DNA from: Neodontobutis hainanensis
Taxonomy: Eukaryota > Chordata > Actinopteri > Gobiiformes > Odontobutidae
Direction: 5' to 3'
DNA: 64,000 bases
Assembly: GCA_024349245.1 (NCBI GenBank)
Contig: JALDNG010000001.1
Span: 191,001-255,000 of the forward strand
Shown here: positions 1-13,927 of the stretch, piece by piece
Position numbering within the stretch: position 1 is the stretch's first letter
Layout of the letters: every line of letters begins with the position of its first letter
Notes under the pieces: generated by a model
What the model saw: the letters and a program-made list of their open reading frames with translations, nothing else
What the model was told of the DNA's origin: nothing
Databases searched by the model: none
Translations under genes and position numbers: made by a program

Positions 1-3000
1 GAGAGAAAAGTAGAAGCCACGGAATGCGTTTGCATTTACCCAAGACAAGAAGATCATCAGGTTGACAAGTGTTGCTCTTTGTGTCTTTCAGCTACTGGGC
101 AATAACAGAAAACATCCTTACCATCCATGTTTGGTGCTTGCTCTGTGGTTGTTCCAGCTGAGTGACAGTTCCTGCAGTGGTCAGTGTTAATTCTCCACCT
201 GTAGGTCAAAGACAAAGACACAGAGGTAAGTGGCTCTCATTTGACACGTTCTTGTTTCTAATGATATTGCACTGTAGAAATCTTACCAGCGTTTTCACCT
301 TAAATATGGAACAGATCCATAAATGAAAGACACCACTTTGGGAATAAATGAGTAGTGCTGCAGGCTGCCTCCTAATGACCGTGTTAACCTTTGATCAAAG
401 TTCCACTGACATTTACTTTTCAAGAAGAACGAGGGACACACTTTCACCAAACTGCTTCTCTAGTCATTTAGTGCACTTGTGTTAATGGGTTTCATTTCTA
501 ATTGGGAAAGAGAATTTGTACAAATATAAGATATGCAAAGGCTTCGAGAGCCACAGCTCTCCTACAGCAGTGGAAAACAAACAAGTTATTCCCGAGAGTC
601 CCGCACTGTGGCCAGTTAACCTGAAAACACAACAAATACAAGGGGAATCTGAATAACAACAGTGTAAGCAGCAGACAGTCTGTCTCGATTTCATCCACAG
701 ATAGACTACAGGCAGCAGAGACCATGGGGATGTCTTCTGCAACATTTATCCATTAAAACCTCCCAATATAAAACACACCCCTATTTGGATTACAGTAGTT
801 CACATACTTAGTAAATTAAAGAAGTAGTAAATATAACAAACACTGTGTAGGAAAAGTGGTGCAGAACAGCTCAACGTGTGCATGTTGAGAATGACAACTA
901 TGAGTAAAAAAAGATCATATGGATTTTATTTATAGCATATTGTGTCAGCTTTTGTATCCTCAAGCAGTGCTTTTGATTAAACCAAAGAGTTACAGGCAAG
1001 TCAGGGTTTGTTTTCAGACTGGCTTTTCCTCCTTCTTCTAAATATATTCTTGCCATGAACCTCACACTAAACCCTGCTGCCAATCCAGCTCCAATCCCAC
1101 TCACCCTGAGAGCTTTCTCCATAAAGCCCTGTTTCCCACAACTCTCCAACTCTGCTGTGATGTGACGCGGCGGGAGCTCTGAAGAGTTAAAGTCAGGCCT
1201 GATTGCTGTCCGCGGCTCATAATTACAGTGTTACACTTGTTGCCCACAGAGCGCGCTTCGTCTTCCACTGGGATTGTCGCCAGCTCACCTCTATCAGCGG
1301 ACAGAGACGAGAATTCAACCAGGGAGCGGGAGAATAATGGCAATTGCACGCAGCTTCTCACACCTCGATAAACACGGATGGATGTAAATGTGCAGGCTAT
1401 TGCTTCGGCGTGATTACAGCAGATGGTGACCTGGTGCCACACAGACACACACTGAGACAGAGCACAGGAGAGACTTGATTATCATGTTAGGATCCGCAGC
1501 TATGGAATTCATCCGTCAAATAATCCCTTTTTATCAATTTGATCAAAATGTCAAGTTCCCCCAAAAATGTCACTACAAAAGTAACCTTAAATGAAATCCT
1601 CGAGGCGAGCGGCTCTGACAGCAGGCGCTTAGGATTGAACTCAACAATGCTGCTAGATGAAAACCAATTTGGTGACAAACATTAGTTGCAGCCGTGCTAA
1701 GCTTAGAGTTTTTTATTGCTTCTGAGCGTAACAGTGTAAAGAGCATTATAAAGCCATACACTGGAGATTAAGCCAGTTAATCTGTTCCGACAACCACGCT
1801 GTCATTGATTATTAAAGGCCCAATCTATAATCCAAAAGCACACAGAGGAGACGGCTCGCTGTAGAAAGGCTTCTGACGAGCCCTCACACAAAACATGACA
1901 CAGCTAATAATAGGGTTTCATAGATATTTAAAGGCAGATGTTGAATACATTTTTGTAAAGAGTCAAAGCCCATATTCTGTAGCCATAGCCCCTTTGTGTG
2001 TTGTCCCTGACATTTGCAAACATGAAGAAATCACAGTCCCCCGAGGGGCTTCTGTGCTTGAACTAGAAGCTTCACAATCTGTATTGATTCAAATGAAAAA
2101 TAACCGCTGCGGATGCTCAATAAACGCGTGGTGAATATTGTCTCTCCTGACATTAAAGTTTAGCTGGCTATGAATCCCCCAGAAAGACTAAGTGATCTTT
2201 TCACCTGCACAAATGGGAGAGAAAAGGCCAACGCGTCATCAGCAGAGAAATCACTCGTTAATAATCGACTGCAGGGGAAAGTCATGCCGTCAGAGCAGGT
2301 TTATGAAAGCGGCTCATTTACATCGAGACACAGAAAAACACAAGAAAGTTTGCCCCGAGACTCGGCTTCACGATAACTGTCAGTGAGAAGAGGACGGCCC
2401 TGAGTGGCTCTTTAGCAGATATTTACTCAGGTGAAAATGACAGGAATGCCAACTGAAAAATGGATTTATTTTCTTTTACTGAACAGAAAAGATGGCTCGC
2501 CTGCCACAGTTAATATCAAGCTATTTTTCAGTTGCTTTTCAATTATGACTCAGACCTATCATTTGCTGGAACAATGGAACCCTTGTTGGTGCCAGAATAA
2601 GAATCTTGGTGTATGACTCTGCTCTCCAGACACCTGTAACATCTCAGAACAGAACAATCCCTCCATTGGCTGCTGGATGCCGGGCCCACATTTCAGTGAA
2701 GAGCCATCCTGACTCCCCTTGAGTTTTTCTGTGCCCGCTGCGGGACAGATTAGGCTTTATCTGCAATTACAGGGGAACACTGACGGGAAGCATCCTTATC
2801 ATTTGTTGCGGACCTCTGCTGACACCGACCAGTATCTCTGCACCTGGTGTGTGAGTCCCTCCTGGGCCGCCGTACTTCACTCAATTAGCAGGGATCTTGC
2901 ACTGCACCTGGGCCCCCCATTCACGGCTGCGGCCTTGGCCTTTAGCCTAATGACGATGGTGAACATCCTGCAACCCAGACGATGCTTTTATCCTCGTGTT

Positions 3001-6000
3001 GTCACTTTTTATCTCCTTGACATTTAGTCCGCTTATGAAAATAGACACGGTGTATGATGCCTCGGAAACACAGGATCGCAGCGTGATGCTCTGCTGTGAA
3101 AAGAATGCTGATGTCAGGTGCTGATGTGAAGCTGTGAAAAAGAGAGAACATACTCCGCTTCAATTGCATCTGAAAGACAAATATCTCATGTGCTTTATAT
3201 TCTAAAAATAACCCCTGCTGACCTCTCAATCAGAGATAAAACCTGACTCAAACTTACTGTCTGGCTCAGATCTACCCACTACATTGCCTAAGTTACCCAC
3301 AGACTCTTTTATCGAGCTACACAAGCCCCCCGTGAAATTGAAGCAGGACGTGGCGATAACCCCCACCCGGTGGATGAATGCGACGCAGGCTAGACAGCAG
3401 AAAGCCGGCGGGGATTTATAAACGGAGGAGGGGATGGACGCGCAGCCTTGCTCTACACTGTTTTAAAGTCCTGTAAACGGAAAATACACAACCACTGTTT
3501 GTTTTGTGCTGACTTGGTGTGTGCAGTCTTTTGTGCAGGTTTGAAAAGTGAGACAAAAGTCCGATTAACCAGAGCTGGATGCCTTCCAGAAGTGCCTATG
3601 CATCAAATGTATGAAAAAGAAATGGAAAAAAAAAAACGTACAATGTGTTTGAGTGATATGTGCTTGTATACTGTGTTATTGCAGAAATCTTTTCCTAATG
3701 TATTTTCTAAGATTAAACTCCATCTTTTCTTGACTATAAACAGTTTTCTGTACTCACCTGGCTTTCCATAATGCTTTATGTGAAAGACAATGTTTCAAAA
3801 TAACAGCAAAGACCGTATTCATATTGGGTAATAACACAGAGCCCACAAAAGAGGCCCCATATAAACGCTGTGCGGCTCCATAAAACAGCAGGTGACACTT
3901 AACTACAAGAGGCGGAGGGAGCTACAAAGAGATAAACAGGGAACAATGAAGCAGGAAAACCGTCAGATCCAGAGCATAAAGACCAGTGATAGTTGAAAGA
4001 ACAAATCAATAAAAACAAAAGGGCTTGGGTTTAATATTTGATGGAAGTTTCAGAAACAAACACGCTCCAAAAAGTGACAAACACGATAGCTTGCTGAGAA
4101 TAGGTTCAAGGTGTTGTGTGAACTCTTGTCTTCGTGGCAAAACATCGTAGCTGATGCTGTTATTTTTAATTGTTTATCCACCCACAGAGCATGCTCACTG
4201 TGGCCTTTGTCTCTGCAGTGTGTGATGTCAGTTTTTTTTCTCCTTTTACAGAAATCCAAAACATTTCACAGCCTGTGTTCTGAAAGCTGCCATTAAGATC
4301 AGGCGAGTAATGCAGCATGTATCCTGTGAGTAGTGTGAGAAAGCATCCAGGCAACTATAGAATCCTGCAGGAGCTGAGGTTTTAGGGTCGAGGCTTTTGG
4401 GAGGCTGCATGACTGGCTGTTGGCTAATGCTAGCTGCTGCGTTATCATAGAGGCCTGGCCGTTCTCATCAGCATTCACTCTGGGGAGCACCTGCTGCTGC
4501 TGCTGAGGTGGATGCTCCAGCAGTTATTGGATTGCTAATCTCGTCCTGGGAGGCCTTTTCAGCCAGGCGGACAGATGAGGGTGGAAAAGGCAATAAGGCA
4601 TCTACGGGGAGCAGCTGATGATAAACTTGAATGAGACGGCTGCAACAGGAGGGGCGAGGAATGAGGAGTGTACGTCCATATACAGCGCTGTCTGGATTAC
4701 CAAGACACGCCCTGCTGCCTGATTTCCTTCTCCACTGCCACAGACTTATTGCTTTTTATTTGAAGACTGCTCTGGCTTCCCTTTTAATAGATCAAAGTGC
4801 TCGATAAAACCATGGGTGTCGTAGTGTTGGGGGTCTGAGCTGATCTCCAACATGCCGATTGCTCCCGTAATGGTGATGAATGCTGGCAGGACGTGTTGAT
4901 GGAAACCGCCAATAACTCATCACACGGAAATCACAACGTCAGCACGCACACGCAAATATTAACAGGCAATTAGGAACTACATGCACAATATGGCCCAGGA
5001 GTAACAACCTATTTTACCATGACAGGTGCAAACATAACTGCTGTTAGCTTAATGGTCCGTCCCATTATTTTGAATTATTAATCCTAAATCTTTCCATATT
5101 ATTGTGTATCCAGGTTTAGACTCATTTCAATGTTGTGTATTTTAATGAAATGAGCAGGCTTCCAAAATTAACACACTTTCACACAACCTCTTCAAGCAAA
5201 AGTAACCAGTTCTGCCATAAATAATGCTAGTTTTCTCAAAGTCACAGTTCACTTGCTCCTTAATCAGTCATGCATTTCTTGTGATGCAGGATTCTCAGCA
5301 CCTTTCATCATCAGTGCTGAACAAATGACAGCCAATAAAAAGCTCTCATTGGCATGCAGGTGGACAGTTGTGTGCGTGGCCTAGAACCTGCAGGACAACT
5401 GTGGTATCTCTATTGAAGTGTTCTGTGAGCCGTGGCCGAGGGACTCAGAGGCAGCAGCACCAGCCTGTGTCTGGTTACACACGGCATAAACACATGATAA
5501 TGGCACAGATCAGTGTGTTTGAGTGTAACGACAGGGTATAATTATGAGAGTTTGTGGCTCTGAGGATGACACAGCAGAAATGTAGCTGATGTCATCATGA
5601 CTTTGCTGCCGATTACCTAAAAGTAGAAGGGTCGTCTGTGTCTGTGACCGAGCCAGTGCAGCTCTTTTGGAACAAGATGAAAGAAGAGACAGTTGAATCA
5701 GAGACAAATCATATGAACATTACTGGTGCGTCTGTGGAGCAGAGGAGCATCCAATCACAACACTGCAGCCAAATAACCATAACCCCACTATGTTCTGCAC
5801 ATAAATCAGCCAAATTAACACTGTTTCCAGCAGACAGCTTTTGTTCCACCTCGCTGCAGTCTTCTTGTTTGCTGCTTTCAGGTGCAGTTAAGATCCTCAT
5901 TACAATGCTCACATCCACAGTGTTTCTGGAAAGCTCGGGTGTATAAAACAAGATCAGCTCTGTCTCATTAGAAGATGAATCATGGCTGATGATGAGAGGC

Positions 6001-9000
6001 TTATCCGTAATAATCTCAGAATAGACGGGAGGAGGGGGGTCAATTAAACAAAAGAGAAGCTAAAACTTTTAAACAGCTGCGTGGTCCCACAGAACTTAGG
6101 CCCAACGCAGCTTTAAATGCATGTGTGTAATGTGGCCTTCCTGAATATTAATGCCCGCTCTGCTGTTAAAGCCCACAGTGCCTGCAGCTGATTAAATATG
6201 GAGAATCCTCCAGTAGCTGTAATCAAGCGCCTGGTGGAAAATGCATGGGCTTCATGTATTAGAAAGGACACGGTGCATCTGGGCAGAACACACACAGGAG
6301 GCTGCCACTGTTGGGGGACTCTTTTCAGTGGAGCCGACGCGATAAGACAGACACTTTACGAGGCCTTCCGAGCCGATAAGCGCCTCCTTAACGCCACACA
6401 CTCAGACAGTCATTTATCATAATCACATCCTACATTCATCATGAATTGCGTGTATGCTATCTGAAAAGAACGGCCTACAGAATTCAATTTAGAAAATATT
6501 TACAAGTGTCAGCCTGGAGAACTGAGGCAACAAAAAATAGGACCAATGGTTGTGAATAAACATGCTCCAAGAAATGATTATACCAAACAAGCCCCAGTGT
6601 GTTTAGCCTCTATCCCTGCGCCTCGTTGGTTGCTCAAGGGGAAAAATTATTTCTTATACCCCTGGGCCACGAGCTGAGTGCAGTCAGACAAATAAAACAC
6701 TGGTGGAGGTCTGCTGGTGTAACAAATATACATTAAAGACAAGGCTTGTAACCAGTCTTTCCTCTTATTATCACTCAGCTTCACTTTTTGTTTGACCTTT
6801 ACAGCCACTCTCACAGCTGTGAGGAAGAAATTTGACTAATTCAGTGACGAACACGTGTAAATAAAAGCATAAGCTCAAAACTGAAACATTTTTCAAACCA
6901 TATCCATGTCCCTCTGGTCTAAAAAGCAACACACTTCTTCTTCTGCTGTTATTTTGTGTCATTTTTGCTGTCTGCATCTGCCATTTGGTGCAATTTGAGC
7001 CGCTGCCTGTAGTTACACTAATCCGTGCGACTGAAATGGGTCATACGGTGGAGAGGTACGGGCTGATGATGATGACAGATTTGGTTGCTCAGGTTGAAGG
7101 ACATGCAGAAAATGGATGCTTTTCTGGATTTGAGAGCCATATATCCAGCAGAACAGAGAATTCTTCTTTCATCTGCTCCCATGTTTCGGTTGATTGCGTT
7201 TCTGTCTAAATTGCAAGTGCATCTTTGTTACATTTATCAAAAGATTCTAATCAATCCCAATCAAAATGAGATTTTTTTAAAGCCCATCAGTGTTGCAGTG
7301 CCTCTAACCCATCACTAAAGGTAGTGGAACACATCAGAGCCAATTTACATTCTGGAAGATTTACCCTGTTTGCAGCAAGTCCCTGAGCAGGATTATTGAC
7401 TAGCATCACACCAGGCTGCACAGTGAGACGTCTGGGCGTGTTTCAGGAGCCGCAGTGGGAAAGTGGGTTCTGTAGAAACACCTGTGGTTCTGTTTGGGGC
7501 AGGAGCTGCACCGATCAACATCACCCAACACCAAACATCTGTTGAGCCTGGCACGCTCAGATCACAAAGTTAAATATTAAGAAGAGTTGGCTGCACAGAA
7601 GTCTGCCGTATGTTTATGTGCGCCGTTGATGGGTTTGAGACAGTTAACAAGTTCTACTGGGATCCGAGGGCTTCGTATTCAATCTGCTCGCCCTCAAAAT
7701 CAATTTGGTAGACATGATTTTGAGAAGCAAATGTCAGCTTTACATACAGGCCTCAAAGGGAAAGAGGCGCATAAACACGCATCAAGTGTATCAAACATTG
7801 CAGAAATAATTGGTTAGTGGGAGATTAATGGTGTTCGTACAGTGTTTGTGAGCAGATAATAGTGCATACTCTATAATTAGGCCTAAGAGTCCGACGCGCC
7901 ACTGTGCAGGAGGGGAACTCAGGTCCACTGAGGGATGTGTGCTCATTCGGAGCAGTTGCTGATTGAAACCAACTGTGCAACAGCAGGTTATTAATATCAT
8001 CTCCACAACTGCCTCAAAAGGTTCCAAAACGTTAGGCTGTCAAAACAAGATGAGGCTTCCTCCTCAGTGGTGACTGAGGGCTGAACACCATGAGCTATTT
8101 GATGAATTTAGTGAAAAGCTACAAACAGCAGGAATTAAACTCTTTATCCCACTTGAGCCAAAAGCTGAGGTGTATTAACGTCAAGATGGAGCAGGCCTCC
8201 AACACAAACACCTGCAGGGTAAACAGCCATTTGTTAAGCAGGCTGCCAAATAATGTCTGGAATCATAAGATATGTTCATTCTCCTCATAATGATGCAATG
8301 AAAAGAAATCACTGACTGAATGACACTTGTGCAAACAGGTCGCCTTCATCAATAATTTCTAACATTTGAACAGTGTAGGATGTGTGCTCTGAACTGTTAA
8401 CATGGTCTTAACCATATCATTAAAGAAAAAGTATAAACCGCTTTTCTGTTTGGAGCTGGTTATGGAACACAGATGATGTTAAATGAGTTTTACAGGCCAC
8501 ACAGCTTCCAAAATATGCTCAGTATAATCCAGTTCAACTTTCAATTCCGAGGCTCCAAATTAAAGTGACATGGTATCCATCCGGCGGCGGAGATAAGGCA
8601 GCAGCCTGCCCTCCTCTTCTTACTCCGCTCTTATTCTTAGTGTGTTCTATACAGAGCAGGTGGAGGCCAGACATGTGTGGAGCTGCACATGAAGGGGGGC
8701 ACACACAGGCACATTGTTGCCATCCTTTATCTGACCACTCTAATGAAAATCAAATCATCAGCTTGACCCAGGGGGAACTGGGTGACCCGACATCAATAGT
8801 CACAGTGGCCACCTTGGAACCAGGAGCGTCCCATCATCAGAACCCAATTAAAGAACCGGGGCAAGGCGACTTAGAGTGTTGGCTGCCAAGGGGAGTGGGG
8901 TGGCCACAACATGCGTCCGCAGCATCCAACATATGCTGACCCGATATTGATATGATTACAAACATAAAAACAAACGACCAGAAGGATCAAATAAAAGCAG

Positions 9001-12000
9001 AACTAAAGCGAGCGTCTCACAGACTTTGCCATGTTACTTCTGGGCAAGTCTCCACAACATGCTGCAGCCTTGCCTTCGGTAGAACAACAGAAGGCATATG
9101 CCATCTGAGTCCAAGTAAAAGTAGAACTACCATGTGCTTGTAAACTTCTGCCAAACCACCAAGTAGCAGTTTACACTCCCAGACTCATCCTTATCAGTGT
9201 GTAAAGTGTGAGGCAGAATAATAATACTGAAATCATTCAGTTCCATTTTTTGGTACATGTAGTAAACCCCTTTAATAAATGAATGGAGTGAGTCAAAGCC
9301 TAATGCACCAGTGTCATTGGATTTGACTGAATGGTCTGTGAGTGTTGCCTCGCTGGCAGAGCTGAAGACATGTGTGCCACGACAAGATTACCATATGGTC
9401 CCATAAAGTTTGGACGGTGTTAGAGACATGATCACACGGCACTGATCTCCACACATGAAACACAAAGTACTTGTGCAGCTCATGGGGAGACATGGGAAGA
9501 TGAGGGTGGAAGGCAGCACAGGTCAGAGCACATCAATGTGAAACCAGTCAGTGCCCTCGGAGAAAGAACAGAATCAGGGGGAGAGGAAAGGAACAGCCGC
9601 TGCAGCACACATCTCTAAACTATATCAAAGATGGCAGCCCTCAGACACAGAGCCTTGTCCTATGTGTGTTTCTATTGCAACCAGACACTCATAAATCTTA
9701 ATGCTTTGTAAATTAAGAGCAGTTACACATAAACCATTCATCCTTCATAAAAACTAGGCCAGGCCATTCTCCTGGGGTTTACTTTCTCTCGATTAAATGA
9801 AATAACGTGGCCAATCAATTATTGTGAAAAAAAGGTCAAGTGAATAACAATAATAACATGATCCCTGGAGGGAAATTATCTTGCTTTGCCAAGACAGAAT
9901 ACAAAGTCAGCAACAGTGGATGCATGCTGTCAACAGTTCTATTAAAGGTTCAAAACAGGAATGTGATAATGATATATTTTCTCTTTCCATGCTTTCCTTC
10001 AGCACTGTCTGATATTCCCCAGAGTGACAGGCCCAGTGTCAATCACATGTGCTTGTCAGGACGTATGATGCTCCATGGGGCCCAGGAACATCTGAGATTG
10101 CGGTCATGCCCCCGCAGAAATTGGTATCTGCTCCGTCTCTGTCATAGAAACACGTGATGGCTGATGGGAGTAGACCTGATGATGAACGGCAGACAGTTTG
10201 TCAAACACACATTATTACACCAAACGGGACAAAACAAAAACTGATTTCAACACCAACTCTTCATGAAGCAGTAGTTTCTAAATGGGAATCTGACAAAACA
10301 ACAGTGACATTTGACAAGCTAAGCTGTAGAAAAAAAGCTTTCCCCCCGGGGGGCACCAAATGCCAGCCACAAACCGCTGCCTGCCAAATGAGAGATTTTC
10401 CCTTTAAAACGTGTTGACAAGAAAAAGAAGGGGCACAAGCGTGAGCGCATTGAAATTGAGAAACAAGTTAATAAGCTGGTTTGTAATATCATTTTTCCAT
10501 TGCGCTCTTTTACAAATGCCATTCATCAACGTCATGTGCAGTTCCTCTCGTGGAAGGGGAGGCCAGGTAGCGGCGCCAAATCAAATCCCCCATCGTGTTT
10601 CCAGGACAATATATAAGATGTAATTAAGAGGATGGCTTCACGCTTCAGGGGCTTTTTTTCTGCAGATTCATTTGGGTCAAAAAAAATTCTATTTGGCAGC
10701 AGATTATTTAGTGTATGTCGTTACAGCAGATCGATGCTGAAAGACGGGATGCCTTCACATGCCCCTTGAGGGTTAAATGAGTCAAAAACTAAGCCTCAAG
10801 GACATCAATGAAAGGTAGTTTACAACACAGCATGTGTTAATACATAGAAAGGCCTGTGATAAGAGTGGGATTGCCCAGTGTTTGATAATGGAACCATTTA
10901 CTGAGGCCAATTTGTAAAAAAGAAATTATAAAAAAAAAAAAAGGAGGGGGGGGCTGCTCACCCTGAGGATGATCATTGATTTTTCCAACATCAGTAAGGA
11001 GCAAATTCTTCGCGAGGTCTGTTCAGCGTTGTAAGTTAACATTGATTCCCAATCAGGGTCATAATTGTGTGGGAGAGACTAACATAGGCAAAGGTCTGAG
11101 GGAAGGAAAACACTGCGGGCTACAAATCCTTTTGCATGTTGGCATGTAAAGCCAAAGAGCAGGAGAAATCTGTTAAGATCCTGTCACATGACAACTGGCG
11201 AAAAAAATAAAAACCCACCCCAAAGAAGAGGAGTATCCCAGAAGCAAGACCCTGCCCACTTGACTAAATGTCTCTGAATAAATCCAAGAACAAGTGTCCC
11301 ATTCACATCCATCATCGCCCTAAGTGAGATAAAACCTCTGTATTCCACGTCAACCCAGATGAATGGGACACTGTAGAACATCTCGGAAATGAAATGGAAG
11401 TTTTTTTTTCTTTCCTCGCTCACACAATATCAGTGTCTGGTCTGGCGCCAGCTCGCAGGCTTAAATGAGGGGAATTTGGCAGGGCTGCCCGAATTAACGA
11501 CCCAGGCAGCGTTGTAAAGGTTGAAAGCCACAGAGCTCACAAAAGACTTATTTTTCTTTTTTCCTTTTCCTTCACACCACAAAACAATGTGAACAAGTAT
11601 TGACGGGAAGGACTTGAAGGAACAGTGGAATTCCGGGGAAAGAGAGGCTCAGTCCAGTCGGAAGAAGATGCGCCTGAGATCAGTGGCATTCATGTTTCAA
11701 AGCAACTGTCAGGATAAAGCACTCAAAATAGATTTCTTAGCCATACTGTTCACAGCAAGCAAAGACACTGCCCATGAATTGTTGTTATGACCTTTGACTA
11801 AAAGGTAAAATCCCATTGAGCAGCATGCCACAGAGGGTTATATACTTGCTTTCCCATTTTACGGTCCTTTCCACTGGCTGCAGTATCTGACAGATTAATA
11901 AACCACAGCATGCTGACCCCCATCCCTTTATGCAATAAAATAGAGGGCTGATGGATTTCACTAGTTCATGTTTAGTGACATGGATTAGCAGCCAGATTAA

Positions 12001-12428
12001 TCATTGTACTTGCTATCAGGCTGTAAAGTGCACAATGCTCTAAAGTGCTTATGTGGATTTATTCTGCAGGTTTATTTTTTATCATACATAATGTTATGCC
12101 ATGAACCAGGCCGATATTTAGCTACATTATGCTGAGCAGAGTCTGACCAAGCTAGTGGCCAGCGTATTGGAGAGAATTTGAAACACTTTGAAAAGCGTGA
12201 CAATAAAAAGGACGTAGCCACGAGCTTGTAACTTGCCCCACAGTTTAAATGTTACAACGTTAAAAAGAAAACAGCGTCGCTACTTATTTAACTGCTTTGC
12301 CAAAAATCGACATTGGTCCGGACGCAGGCAGGAGACATCCAGTTTCTCCTAATTAGTGCCCAGGAAGCGCGCGTGCACAGAAGACACGGTTAAAAACAGC
12401 AATGTCGGGAGCAGTTCCAGACACCTAC
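1..12428. other. Gene-poor region, no supportable coding exon
   Basis: All open frames here are short, lack family resemblance and are not framed by convincing splice sites. Judged by human synteny (XIRP2 followed by B3GALT1 in the same orientation), this is probably the long 5' intron of a minus-strand b3galt1 gene whose single coding exon lies to the left. Several stretches have balanced composition, for example about 2200-2400, 6100-6430 and 8560-8900. They could be conserved non-coding elements, but that cannot be judged from one sequence. Short simple tracts occur, such as A-rich then G-rich sequence at about 10930-10950. Confidence 0.55.
3400..3460 (+). promoter_or_regulatory. TATA-like motif in a locally CpG-rich patch
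   Basis: A TATAAA core lies at 3417-3422. It is flanked by GC-rich sequence with several CpGs (about 3345-3440), and a CT-rich possible initiator follows about 30 bases downstream. No recognisable exon follows on the plus strand, so this is only a candidate. Confidence 0.2.
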
Positions 12429-12640
12429 CTGTGTTTTCTTTCCTTTTCCCGGCGCTACAACTTGTTCAAGACACCGCTCTGGCTCGTCCGCTACACACGC
12501 CGTGAATTCCTCGTCTGCGCGGCGTCTGGCTGAACGAGCGCGGAGGAGCAGGCGGCAGCGGCGGAGGAGAGCAGCCGTCCAATCAGAACGGCCGACGAGG
12601 AGGGACGGCAGCCAATCGACCCCGCGCGCGAGCAGGGTGA
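12429..12640 (-). promoter_or_regulatory. CpG-rich promoter and non-coding first exon, probably b3galt1
   Basis: This is the densest CpG block in the left third of the window. It carries two CCAAT boxes, at 12579-12583 and 12612-12616 (ATTGG on the minus strand). To its left on the minus strand lies a good splice donor, ACACAG|GTAGGT, with the exon ending at 12429. This is the pattern of a minus-strand TSS followed by a short first exon. No clear protein is encoded. In human, B3GALT1 lies next to XIRP2 in the same orientation and has distant non-coding 5' exons, so b3galt1 is the likeliest owner. The gene assignment is inference; the promoter character is read from composition and motifs. Confidence 0.5.
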
Positions 12641-13549
12641 TGCTGCTTTGTTTAAAGGGGATTGACTTTGAAGCAACACAGGGGCAGTTTGTTATGCCCG
12701 GCTGAGCTGACAGCACAAGGGCAAAATAAACCCACAGCGCAGTTGACCGGAAGAGAGGTTTCAGAGGTTTTGGGGCACTGGCTGCGTTTGGAAAAACACT
12801 ATTACGATTTCCTTATGCTAGCCATTAAGCCACCAGGATCTGTAGGAATATGCCTATCCAAATCTTTATTCATTTTACACCATATTATCCTCAGTGTCAA
12901 CAGCTCTGGGCACATACAGTTTTATGAGCTGATGGTCTTTTTTAATGCGAGAGAATTGGCAGTTGATTGAATATGTAATTGGTTGGCACTGAGGTGATAT
13001 ACAATTCTGCATCTACTATGTTTTACAGAAAAATAGCCCAATTAAAAAGCTGCCAAACAGCTTTTTGGGAAAGTATGCTTAATTACTGAGCTGTTCAACA
13101 GTGCTTCCCTAACTTCAAGGAACCTTCAGCACAATCTAGGAAGCACATTCAGTTAAGAAATCACTTCCGTACTGACAGTAAAGTACAGTTTTTGGCTGTG
13201 TAATTAACACGGCAGTGTATTTTCTTTGCAGCCAATTACCCAGCAAGTTAAAGCAGTAACTAGGAAAAAAAATAAAAAATAAAATAAATAAAAAAATACT
13301 CTCAAAAGTCACACAAGCCACCTAATAGAAAAAAATCTGTAACTCCTACAATGGGCCTTTTGTATCAGTAAAAATCAATATGCCTTTCACCAAAGAGATC
13401 TCAGATGGGCATGTTATCTAGGTAGGCCATACATCAAACTACTCGGCTGTACTTACTGGATACTGGAACAAATATATGTCCATGTACTTACTGATTAAAA
13501 AGTCATAAAGCATAAAGATAAAAAAACAAACAAACAAAAAAAACACACA
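12641..13549. other. Short intergenic spacer between the CpG promoter and xirp2
   Basis: AT-rich sequence with no exon-like structure. It separates the probable b3galt1 promoter from the 3' end of xirp2. A run of A with interspersed T occurs at about 13263-13298, and A/C-rich repeats at about 13520-13546. Confidence 0.5.
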
Positions 13550-13567
13550 TAATAGAAATGAAAAACC

Positions 13568-13573
13568 TTTATT
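13568..13573 (-). terminator. xirp2: Candidate xirp2 poly(A) signal
   Basis: TTTATT on the plus strand reads AATAAA on the minus strand, about 355 bases past the xirp2 stop codon. A second AATAAA on the minus strand lies at 13743-13748 and may be used instead. The 3' UTR therefore runs from 13927 to about 13720 or 13550. Confidence 0.45.
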
Positions 13574-13927
13574 CGGACTCAAAAGAAACCGGGCAGCCAT
13601 AAGTTCAAAGCCAGAAAGTACAGTTTGTAATTAATGCACATTCTATACATTATATTGGAAAAATAGTCCCACTAAGAAAGCTCTCTAAAGTCAGCAAAAT
13701 ATAGAGATGTATAGTGAGACATACAAAGATAAAAGTTCATTTTTTATTGACTTATTCTGTGCACACCAGGTGCATTCAACATCAAACAACTAGGTAAAGA
13801 ATAAAAGAGCAGAAATATCTTTTAAAGACATAGTAAAAAACGACATCAAAATAAAAGCAGAGCAGTGTGTCTCTCCATGGACATGAATATTAATTATAAA
13901 GGGTCATGTGATTGATTATGTGGTGAA

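Noticed and set aside
1101..1448. Minus-strand 115-codon open frame
   Set aside because: No domain, no family resemblance and no supporting splice or promoter context.
3448..3771. Plus-strand 107-codon open frame after the TATA-like motif
   Set aside because: No ATG in good context, no known domain, A-rich low-complexity part; expected by chance.
12502..12705. Arg-rich plus-strand open frame in the CpG block
   Set aside because: Composition effect of GC-rich DNA; no family resemblance.
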